Positions 1 through 5,422 of a stretch of 5,422 nucleotides of DNA are shown in pieces (within the stretch, counting starts at the first letter, position 1; every line of letters starts with the position of its first letter). The notes under the pieces were generated by a model. The model was given only the letters and a program-made list of their open reading frames with translations, did not search any database and was not told the origin of the DNA. The DNA lies in assembly GCA_014379045.1 (NCBI GenBank), contig JACMMK010000503.1, positions 1 to 5,422 of the forward strand, given 5' to 3'. The stretch comes from Burkholderiales bacterium. GTDB lineage: Bacteria; Pseudomonadota; Gammaproteobacteria; Burkholderiales; CAIKXV01. The position numbers and the translations under genes were made by a program.

Positions 1-1040
<1,040 letters not shown>

Positions 1041-1045
1041 TGCTC

Positions 1046-1075
1046 ACTCCCGGAAACGCAGATGGCGGAGGGAGC
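1046..1075 (-). promoter_or_regulatory. Candidate Shine-Dalgarno sequestering hairpin of the thiC riboswitch
   Basis: On the minus strand GCUCCC (1075-1070) can pair with GGGAGU (1051-1046), which contains the thiC Shine-Dalgarno GGGAG. This gives five Watson-Crick pairs plus one G-U and a loop of 18 bases. The same UCCCU segment (1073-1069) can instead pair with AGGGA at 1125-1121, the conserved 3' strand of the aptamer core. This suggests a switch: with TPP bound, the AGGGA is held in the aptamer and the UCCCU is free to hide the ribosome site; without TPP, the alternative pairing frees the site. The pairings are read directly from the sequence; the switching is inferred. Confidence 0.5.
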
Positions 1076-1113
1076 TTGCGTGCGGACGGCGTAACGGTCG
1101 CAGTCGGGCAACG

Positions 1114-1203
1114 CAACGCTTCCCTACGGCGGCATGACCCGCATCAGGTTCGAAGGGTATTTCTCACCGGCGAGCGATGCGCTGTACCGGACCCCCAACG
1201 TTG
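1114..1203 (-). promoter_or_regulatory. TPP riboswitch (THI element) in the thiC leader
   Basis: Read on the minus strand, this stretch carries the thi-box core: UGAGAAAUACCC (near 1157-1168), then GAACCUGAU (about 1144-1152), a GCGG/CCGC stem closed by GUCAUG, and GUAGGGA (1121-1127). P1 is a seven-pair helix joining 1197-1203 to 1114-1120 with one G-U pair. P2 is GGGU/ACCC. P3 is CCGG pairing with CCGG and carries an AGCG/CGCU extension with a CAU loop. The UGAGA that contacts the pyrimidine ring of TPP is intact. The base before it is G instead of the more usual C, but its P3 partner has changed to keep the pair. Binding of thiamine pyrophosphate is expected to repress thiC. There is no U-tract after the aptamer, so control is probably at translation initiation and not by intrinsic termination. 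Confidence 0.95.
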
Positions 1204-1209
1204 TAGTGA

Positions 1210-1238
1210 ACGCTACGCGATCGACCCGCCGAATGCAA
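1210..1238 (-). promoter_or_regulatory. Weak candidate sigma70-type promoter for thiC
   Basis: On the minus strand TTGCAT (1238-1233) and TAGCGT (1215-1210) are separated by exactly 17 bases. Each matches only three of six consensus positions. A start about seven bases after the -10 would fall near 1203, which is the first base of riboswitch helix P1, so the position makes sense even though the hexamers are poor. It should be read as a suggestion only. Confidence 0.22.
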
Positions 1239-1330
1239 ATGACGGCGCGGTGTGCCCCCTGCCTGTGCGCAGGTGCGTGCTACCATCTTCGATCGATCTG
1301 GCGCGGGCGCCGCATCCGGTGTATCGCGGC

Positions 1331-1365
1331 GCGGACCGGGTCGGACCGAGCTGCCACCGGTCCGC
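1331..1365. repeat. Perfect 9-bp inverted repeat in the thiC / methyltransferase divergent region
   Basis: GCGGACCGG at 1331-1339 is the exact reverse complement of CCGGTCCGC at 1357-1365, separated by 17 bases. The spacer contains a third copy of the GGACCG core (1343-1348). It lies about 70 bases before the methyltransferase start and about 130 bases upstream of the riboswitch. It could be a stem-loop in the leader of the methyltransferase transcript or a dimeric operator. No T-run follows, so it does not look like an intrinsic terminator. The rest of the 1204-1436 gap shows no gene: the reading frame open across it has no family-like sequence before position 1437. Confidence 0.45.
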
Positions 1366-1436
1366 CCGTGCGCGATGCGCATGAACGTACGTACCAGCGC
1401 ACTCGGATCCCTTTACTCCGGCACGCAGCACCGTTG

Positions 1437-2090
1437 ATGGATATCGAGCACGCACGCTACAACATGGTCGAACAGCAGATCCGCACGTGGGATGTGCTCG
1501 ATCCGGCGGTCCTCGCGTTGCTCACCGAACTGCCGCGCGAACGCTTCGTGCCCCCAGACATGCAGGCGCTCGCCTTCGCCGATCTCGATCTGCCGATCGG
1601 GCATGAAGAAGTGATGCTCGCGCCGAAGATGCAGGCGCGGATCGCCCAGGAACTCGCGCTCGCACCGACCGACACGGTGCTCGAGATCGGCACCGGCACC
1701 GGCTATCTGACCGCGCTGCTCGCGCGCCTCGCCGCATCGGTGACGAGCATCGAGATCCATGCCGATTTTGCCGAAGGCGCACGGGCCCGGCTCGCCGGCC
1801 TGGGTATCGACAACACCCGGATCGAAGTCGGCGATGCCGCGCGCGGCTGGTCGGGCGGCGGCCCCTACGACGCGATCGTGTTGACCGGCTCGGTGCCGAT
1901 GCTCCCCGACGTGTTCCAGAAGTCCCTGCGTCACGGCGGTCGCCTGTTCGCGATCGTCGGCGAAGCGCCGATGATGAGCGCGCGACTGATCTCGCGTGCG
2001 AGCGACACGGCATTCACTGCGGTCACGCTGTTCGAAACGGTCGTGCCCCCGCTCGTCAATGCGCAGCGCCCCTCGAGATTCGTGTTTTGA
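1437..2090 (+). CDS. Protein-L-isoaspartate O-methyltransferase family protein (PCMT-like, divergent)
   Basis: A 217-residue class I SAM-dependent methyltransferase of the PCMT family. The SAM site is motif I VLEIGTGTGYLTALLA (81-96), the acidic residue of the second strand is E106 (SIEIHADF), followed by GDAARGW (132-138), YDAIVLTG (144-151) and HGGRLFAIVG (166-175). PERRPFVP-type sequence is seen as PRERFVPP (33-40), followed by LPIGH (52-56). True PCM enzymes, which repair isoaspartyl residues, have a GQTISQP-like loop here; this protein has GHEEVMLAPKM instead, so the substrate may differ. The frame is open upstream to 1134, but I chose ATG 1437 because MDIEHARYNMVEQQIRTWDVLD is the usual N-terminus of this subfamily and the upstream part is arginine/cysteine-rich and overlaps the antisense riboswitch. 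No good Shine-Dalgarno precedes it. Its stop overlaps the start of the rhodanese gene. The gene symbol pcm is withheld because orthology to the repair enzyme is doubtful. Confidence 0.88.
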   Translation: MDIEHARYNMVEQQIRTWDVLDPAVLALLTELPRERFVPPDMQALAFADLDLPIGHEEVMLAPKMQARIAQELALAPTDTVLEIGTGTGYLTALLARLAASVTSIEIHADFAEGARARLAGLGIDNTRIEVGDAARGWSGGGPYDAIVLTGSVPMLPDVFQKSLRHGGRLFAIVGEAPMMSARLISRASDTAFTAVTLFETVVPPLVNAQRPSRFVF

Positions 2091-2443
2091 TCGCGCCGCT
2101 GACGCCGCAGGCGCTCAAGTCGTGGGTGGACGAGGCCGCTGGCCCGCCCCCTGGGCCCGACGTGGCGCCTCGCGATGCGCCGGTGATCATCGACGTGCGG
2201 GAGGGTTGGGAACATCAGCGCGCACATATCGAAGGCAGCCTGCACATCCCGATGCAGTCGATCCCGGGGCGACTCGGCGAGCTCGATCCGGCAGCCGCTT
2301 ACGTACTGGTCTGCCACCATGGGATGCGCAGTTATCAGGTGGCCGAGTTCATGGCACGTCACGGCTTCGAACGGCTGTACAACCTCTCGGGAGGCATCGA
2401 CGCATGGGCGAGCGCGGTCGAACCCGGGATGGCGCGATACTGA
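2087..2443 (+). CDS. Single-domain rhodanese-like protein
   Basis: A 118-residue cytosolic rhodanese domain with no signal peptide. Rhodaneses carry sulfane sulfur as a persulfide on the active-site cysteine. Visible landmarks are VIIDVRE (33-39), AHIEGSLHIPM (46-56), the active-site loop CHHGMR (76-81) with Cys76 as the predicted persulfide carrier, and the C-terminal LYNLSGGIDAWA (97-108). The six-residue loop closed by Arg fits sulfurtransferases of the GlpE/single-domain type and not Cdc25-like phosphatases, whose loop is one residue longer. The start is TTG at 2087, overlapping the methyltransferase stop in the sequence TTGA; this keeps the family-typical LTPQALKSWVDE near the N-terminus, whereas the next GTG (2126) would cut into it. 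The overlap and lack of an own ribosome site imply translational coupling. The sulfur acceptor is unknown. Confidence 0.92.
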   Translation: MIAPLTPQALKSWVDEAAGPPPGPDVAPRDAPVIIDVREGWEHQRAHIEGSLHIPMQSIPGRLGELDPAAAYVLVCHHGMRSYQVAEFMARHGFERLYNLSGGIDAWASAVEPGMARY

Positions 2444-2458
2444 GGCGGCCCCCGAAGC

Positions 2459-2615
2459 GACCGTGAGTGCGACTCCGCGCGGACCGCAACGGGCATCCCG
2501 CGCGGGTGTGGTACGCCTGCCGGCCGACGAGATGAGCGCGCGGTGCCCGCGGCGAGGGATCCGTCACCTGAAAGGTGACCGGATCGACGTAGCCGAGTCG
2601 AGCTCACTCATCGTC
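2459..2615 (+). ncRNA. ssrS: Candidate 6S RNA upstream of the 5-formyl-THF cyclo-ligase gene
   Basis: 6S RNA binds sigma70-RNA polymerase by imitating an open promoter and in many Proteobacteria is encoded just before ygfA, as here. The gap has the matching architecture. A closing helix joins 2465-2475 (GAGTG+CGACTC) to 2595-2609 (GAGTCG, bulged AGCT, CACTC), extended outward by 2459-2464 with 2610-2615 across one C-C mismatch. Inside lies an open 5' strand (2476-2498), an apical stem CGCGGG/CCCGCG (2501-2506 with 2546-2551, extendable with one bulge), and on the 3' strand a strong hairpin at 2558-2585 (GTCACCT, loop GAA, AGGTGAC, then ATCC/GGAT across a bulged C). The span of about 157 bases is slightly short of the usual 180, so the mature ends probably extend a little further. 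The primary sequence was not recognised as 6S directly; the call rests on structure plus synteny. Strand is inferred from the adjacent gene. Alternative: a structured leader of ygfA. Confidence 0.6.
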
Positions 2616-2653
2616 CGTGGACATCCTTCGATTCAGAACGGAGGAGAGGGACG

Positions 2654-3298
2654 ATGAGCGCCCCCGCCGACAACACGCTGGCGCACGACAAGCACACGCT
2701 GCGGGCGACGGCGCTCGCGGCGCGTTCCGCGCTCGGCGGCGGGCAGCGCGCAACGCGGTCGGCGACGATCACCGAACAGCTGTTGCGGCTGCCCGCGTTC
2801 GCGCGTGCCGACACGCTCGCCCTATACCTGTCGTTCGGCGCCGAATTCGACACCACCGCGTTCGTCGGACACGTACTTGCGGCAGGTCGACGACTCGCGT
2901 TGCCCCGCATCGTCGACCCTGATTCACCACCCCTGCGCCATCTCGTGTTGCATGCCGTGGCCGACATTGCGCGCGACACCCGACCCGGCCGATGGGGGAT
3001 CCGCGAGCCCGACCCGGCGCGTTGCCCCGCTCTTGCAACGGCGGAGATCGACCTGGTTCTCGTGCCGGGCCTGGCGTTTGACCAATGCGGGGGACGCCTC
3101 GGGTACGGTGCCGGCTACTACGACCGTCTGCTGGCCGGTTTGCGTCCCGATTGCGTGCGGGTCGGCGCCGCGTTCTCGGTGCAGCAGTGCGCTGCGGTAC
3201 CGATGGGCGCGCACGACCAGCCGGTCGATCTGTTGGTGACCGAGCAAGGCGTATTCGCGACCGGCGCGCGCGACGGCGCCGGCACGCTATCCCCGTGA
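2654..3298 (+). CDS. ygfA: 5-formyltetrahydrofolate cyclo-ligase
   Basis: This cytosolic enzyme (also called MTHFS or fau) uses ATP to convert 5-formyl-THF to 5,10-methenyl-THF, returning a storage or inhibitory folate to the one-carbon pool. The 214 residues include the N-terminal DKHTLRATALAARSAL (12-27, with the family Lys/Arg), LYLSFGAEFDT (57-67, carrying the conserved Glu-Thr pair), RWGIREP (113-119), and the nucleotide/folate signature LVLVPGLAFD (134-143) followed by GGRLGYGAGYYDRLL (146-160). Length is a little above the usual 180-200 because of short extra segments at both ends. The ATG is chosen for the strong GGAGG at 2640-2644, nine bases upstream. The probable 6S RNA gene lies directly before it, and the two may be transcribed together. 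No defect is seen. Confidence 0.96.
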   Translation: MSAPADNTLAHDKHTLRATALAARSALGGGQRATRSATITEQLLRLPAFARADTLALYLSFGAEFDTTAFVGHVLAAGRRLALPRIVDPDSPPLRHLVLHAVADIARDTRPGRWGIREPDPARCPALATAEIDLVLVPGLAFDQCGGRLGYGAGYYDRLLAGLRPDCVRVGAAFSVQQCAAVPMGAHDQPVDLLVTEQGVFATGARDGAGTLSP

Positions 3299-3482
3299 AA
3301 CCGGTCCGGGTTGCCGATCCCGCGCCGCAGCGTGCGGGCGTCGGTGCCAACCGTACCGGAGCTACGAATTGAACTCGACATCAAACCGCCCATTGCCCGC
3401 GAGACCCGGTTATTCTCTGCGCCCGTCACGGATCGTTCAGGCTCGAAACCTGCGCGATCGCGTCTTAACCGGAGAGTCGACC
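3299..3482. other. Intergenic gap between ygfA and the solute-receptor gene
   Basis: No gene is seen. A GC-rich stem-loop, CGCCGCA (3323-3329) with TGCGG-G-CG (3333-3340, one bulged G), lies 25 bases after the ygfA stop, but no T-run follows it, so it is a poor intrinsic terminator. No convincing promoter hexamers were found for the receptor gene; the only feature that clearly serves it is its Shine-Dalgarno at 3471-3476. Confidence 0.4.
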
Positions 3483-4478
3483 ATGTCCCGCCCGCGCCCT
3501 GCATTCGTCCCTCGTGCCGTTCTCGCCCTGTTCGCGACGCTCACGACACTGCTCGTCGCGCTGCCGACTGACGCGCAGCAGAACTATCCGGCGCGCCCGA
3601 TCCGCATCGTCGTACCGTTCGCGCCGGGCGGGGGCAACGATATCGCGGCGCGCTTCGTCGCGCAGATGTTCAACGAATCGTTCGGACAATCGGGTGTGGT
3701 CGACAACCGGCCGGGCGCCGGCAGCACGATCGGCACCGCGATCACGGCGCAGGCGAACCCCGATGGTTACACCATCCTGGTGTCGCACAATGCGATGGCG
3801 ATCAACCCCTCGCTGTACGACAAGCTGCCCTACGACACGCTGCGCGACTTCGCGCAGATCGCGCTGATCGCAGAGACCACGAACGTGCTGGTCGTGCATC
3901 CGTCGGTCGGCGTCAAGTCGGTGAAAGAGCTGCTGACGACGCTGCGCGCGAAGAAAGGCGTGTTCAACTACGCGAGCACCGGCGCCGGCGGCACTTCGCA
4001 CCTGGCTGCAGAGTATTTCAAGCAACTCACCAAGACCGACATGGTGCACGTGCCGTACAAGGGCACCGGTCCGGCGCTGAGCGATCTGGTCGGCGGCTCG
4101 ACCCAGTTCATGATTGCGGCCGCGCCGGGCACGCTCGGCTTCATCAAGGGCGGGCGCCTGGTGCCGCTCGCGACCACCGGCGTCAAGCGCTGGGCGCAGC
4201 TCCCCGACCTGCCGACGCTAAGCGAGGCGGGTGTGCCCGGGTACCAGTTCGACACCTGGTACGGCGCGCATGCGCCGGCGAAGACGTCGCGCGATATCGT
4301 CGCGCGGCTGAACGCGGAGATCAACAAGGCGTTGCAGGTGCCGGCGTTGCGCGCGAAGCTGACCGAAGCCGGGCTCGATCCGCTCGGCGGCAGCGCCGAG
4401 GAGTTCACCCGTTTCATGCGCAGCGAGACCGAACGGATGCGCAAGATCATCCAGGCTTCCGGCGCGAAAGCGGAATAG
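3483..4478 (+). CDS. Tripartite tricarboxylate transporter family (Bug/TctC) periplasmic substrate-binding receptor
   Basis: A 331-residue periplasmic solute receptor. The N-terminus has a Sec signal peptide: arginines at 3, 5 and 11, hydrophobic core AVLALFATLTTLLVALP (12-28), and likely cleavage after TDA (29-31). The mature part starts QQNYPARPIRIVVPFAPGGGNDI, the classic Bug opening, with PGGGND (48-53) in the first ligand loop. Further family marks are VVDNRPGAGSTIG (72-84), PDGYTIL (93-99), NYASTGAGGTSHLAAEYFK (162-180), HVPYKGTGPALSDLVGG (189-205), LVPLATTG (226-233) and LPTLSEAGVPGYQ (243-255). Such receptors bind carboxylates or related small acids; the ligand cannot be read from the sequence. 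No TctA or TctB membrane genes lie beside it, so it is an orphan receptor, common in Burkholderiales. The frame is open from 3369, but ATG 3483 is favoured by GGAGAG at 3471-3476 and because it places the signal peptide at the N-terminus. Confidence 0.95.
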   Translation: MSRPRPAFVPRAVLALFATLTTLLVALPTDAQQNYPARPIRIVVPFAPGGGNDIAARFVAQMFNESFGQSGVVDNRPGAGSTIGTAITAQANPDGYTILVSHNAMAINPSLYDKLPYDTLRDFAQIALIAETTNVLVVHPSVGVKSVKELLTTLRAKKGVFNYASTGAGGTSHLAAEYFKQLTKTDMVHVPYKGTGPALSDLVGGSTQFMIAAAPGTLGFIKGGRLVPLATTGVKRWAQLPDLPTLSEAGVPGYQFDTWYGAHAPAKTSRDIVARLNAEINKALQVPALRAKLTEAGLDPLGGSAEEFTRFMRSETERMRKIIQASGAKAE

Positions 4479-4518
4479 CGTCGCCACGGGGGAGCGCGAA
4501 AGAAGTGCTGCGCCGGAC

Positions 4519-4535
4519 CCGCCGCAACGCGGCGG
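4519..4535. terminator. Candidate stem-loop terminator between convergent genes
   Basis: CCGCCGC (4519-4525) and GCGGCGG (4529-4535) form a perfect seven-pair stem with an AAC loop, 40 bases after the receptor stop and about 50 bases from the tamB stop. Only TT follows on the plus strand and there is no clean T-run on the minus strand, so it may act weakly, with Rho, or mainly as an RNA 3'-end protector for both converging transcripts. Confidence 0.35.
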
Positions 4536-4538
4536 TTG

Positions 4539-4566
4539 GCGACGCGGTGCAGACGCAACGCGTCGC
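4539..4566. repeat. Second perfect stem-loop in the convergent gap
   Basis: GCGACGCG (4539-4546) and CGCGTCGC (4559-4566) form eight perfect pairs around a 12-base loop, beginning only three bases after the preceding hairpin and ending about 20 bases from the tamB stop. On the minus strand this is the first structure downstream of tamB, so it may mark the tamB transcript end. No T-run accompanies it on either strand. Confidence 0.4.
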
Positions 4567-4586
4567 GCTGGCGGTGCGTTCGGGCC

Positions 4587-5422
4587 TTAGCGCAGGCTGC
4601 GCGTATAGAAGATGCCGAACCCGCTGACCGCACCCGCCTCGGCGCGCAGCGTCACGAATCGATGCAGTTCGAAGTCGATGCGCAACAGGTTGGTCGCGGT
4701 GGTGACCGCCTGCTCGTAGGCGATGTAGACGCGGTCGGACAGACGCTTGCCGACGGTCACGACCTGGCCGGCGATGGCGCTGCTGCCGCTGACGCCGACG
4801 TCGTCGAGCCCCAATGCATCGGCGATCCGGCGGGTGATCGGCACGCCTCCCTGACCGCCCAGTAGTCCCGCGGCGAGGCTCGCGACGAACGCCGCATCGC
4901 CCTGCGATGCGCTGGCGAGACTGCGACCGAGGACCAGCCAGGACAGTTGCTCCCCCTGCGGCAGCGGCGGGTTCGACGTGGTGTTGACCCGCGGCGCGCG
5001 CACCGTCCCCGTCAGCTCGATGCCGGCCTCGACCGACGGCAGCCGGCGCAGCGCGAGCACGTCGAGCCCGGGATTGTCGAGCGGACCATTGAAGATCAGC
5101 GCGCCGCGTTCGACCTCGAGGCGCTGGCCGAACGCCGTATAGGTGCCGCGCGTCGTGCGGATGGTGCCGCGCGCCGACAGCGTCCCATCGTCGGCGGAGG
5201 CCACCGTCAACTGCCCGGTAACCAATGCGTCGAGTCCGGTGCCGATCACGCGGAACGCATCGCCGAAGTCCAGATCCAGACGCAGCGCGAGCGGACTGCG
5301 CGCCGGACCCGCGGCGCGGCCGGGTGCGCTCTTGCGCCCGACGATCACCACATCCTCGCTCAGGCGCGTGCGCGTCGCGCGCCCGAACTCGATATAGCCC
5401 TCGCGCGCGCGCAGGCGCCCGG
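4587..5422 (-). CDS. tamB: Translocation and assembly module subunit TamB, C-terminal 277 residues (partial, runs off right edge)
   Basis: TamB is a very long periplasm-spanning protein anchored in the inner membrane; with the Omp85 protein TamA it supports outer-membrane assembly and, as an AsmA-like bridge protein, is linked to lipid transport. The visible part is the TamB/DUF490 C-terminal domain. Landmarks by visible residue are RGTYTAFGQRLEVERGALIF (91-110), GPLDNPGLDVLALRR (112-126), ELTGTVRAP (135-143), PPLPQGEQLSWLVLGR (151-166), an Ala/Gly-rich stretch (LAAGLLGGQGG, 182-192) and a C-terminal beta-rich tail with VTVGKRLSDRVYIAYEQ (221-237) and GFGIFYTRSLR (267-277). The frame stays open to the window edge with no stop, and the GTG at 5351 is internal, not a start. 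Complete family members exceed 1,000 residues, so most of the protein, and tamA if it lies upstream as in other genomes, are beyond the right edge. Confidence 0.95.
   Translation of the reverse strand, partial: GRLRAREGYIEFGRATRTRLSEDVVIVGRKSAPGRAAGPARSPLALRLDLDFGDAFRVIGTGLDALVTGQLTVASADDGTLSARGTIRTTRGTYTAFGQRLEVERGALIFNGPLDNPGLDVLALRRLPSVEAGIELTGTVRAPRVNTTSNPPLPQGEQLSWLVLGRSLASASQGDAAFVASLAAGLLGGQGGVPITRRIADALGLDDVGVSGSSAIAGQVVTVGKRLSDRVYIAYEQAVTTATNLLRIDFELHRFVTLRAEAGAVSGFGIFYTRSLR

Noticed and set aside
1281..1286. TACCAT as a -10 box for the methyltransferase gene.
   Set aside because: No acceptable -35 hexamer lies 16-18 bases upstream; the sequence there is CCTGCC-like.
1134..1436. N-terminal extension of the methyltransferase frame by 101 codons.
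   Set aside because: It overlaps the antisense TPP riboswitch, is rich in Arg and Cys, has no family similarity, and the subfamily N-terminus begins at ATG 1437.
2436..2441. GATACT as a -10 box for the candidate 6S RNA.
   Set aside because: Four of six matches and a plausible distance, but the region 17 bases upstream (CGCGGT) does not resemble a -35 box.
3323..3340. Stem-loop after ygfA as an intrinsic terminator.
   Set aside because: The stem has a bulge and is followed by GC-rich sequence with no T-run.
3369..3482. Upstream start for the solute receptor (38 extra residues).
   Set aside because: It would bury the signal peptide and ignore the Shine-Dalgarno at 3471-3476, six bases before ATG 3483.
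4536..4865. Plus-strand open frame of 109 codons opposite tamB.
   Set aside because: It is an antisense shadow of the TamB C-terminal domain and begins within the intergenic hairpins; no family features.

Overview
The window is dense, clearly GC-rich proteobacterial chromosome. It most resembles a betaproteobacterium of the order Burkholderiales. The evidence is the codon bias (G/C at third positions), a Bug/TctC-type solute receptor of the kind greatly expanded in that order, and housekeeping genes of betaproteobacterial type. The exact taxon cannot be fixed from the sequence. I see no mobile element, phage gene, CRISPR array, tRNA or rRNA.

Layout from left to right: (1) 1-1040, minus strand: the N-terminal part of thiC (HMP-P synthase of thiamine synthesis), running off the left edge. 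(2) 1041-1203, minus strand: the thiC leader, with a well-formed TPP riboswitch (about 1114-1203) and a downstream hairpin that can hide the thiC Shine-Dalgarno sequence. (3) 1204-1436: a divergent intergenic stretch holding a weak candidate thiC promoter and a perfect 9-bp inverted repeat. (4) 1437-2443, plus strand: a protein-L-isoaspartate methyltransferase-like gene whose stop overlaps the TTG start of a single-domain rhodanese gene. (5) 2444-2653: a gap whose two ends pair in a long bulged helix around a bubble, a 3'-side hairpin and an apical stem. Lying directly before the 5-formyl-THF cyclo-ligase gene, it is a good candidate for 6S RNA (ssrS). (6) 2654-3298, plus strand: 5-formyltetrahydrofolate cyclo-ligase (ygfA/fau). 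(7) 3483-4478, plus strand: a periplasmic tripartite-tricarboxylate-type solute receptor with a signal peptide and no transporter genes beside it. (8) 4479-4586: a convergent gap with two adjacent perfect stem-loops. (9) 4587-5422, minus strand: the C-terminal part of tamB, running off the right edge.

The genes do not form one pathway. The parts that clearly work together are thiC with its TPP riboswitch (feedback control of thiamine synthesis), the translationally coupled methyltransferase-rhodanese pair (job unknown), and the probable 6S RNA with ygfA (a conserved proteobacterial arrangement). The most rewarding items are the unannotated 6S RNA candidate, the switch architecture of the thiC leader, and the methyltransferase that lacks the usual isoaspartate-binding loop.
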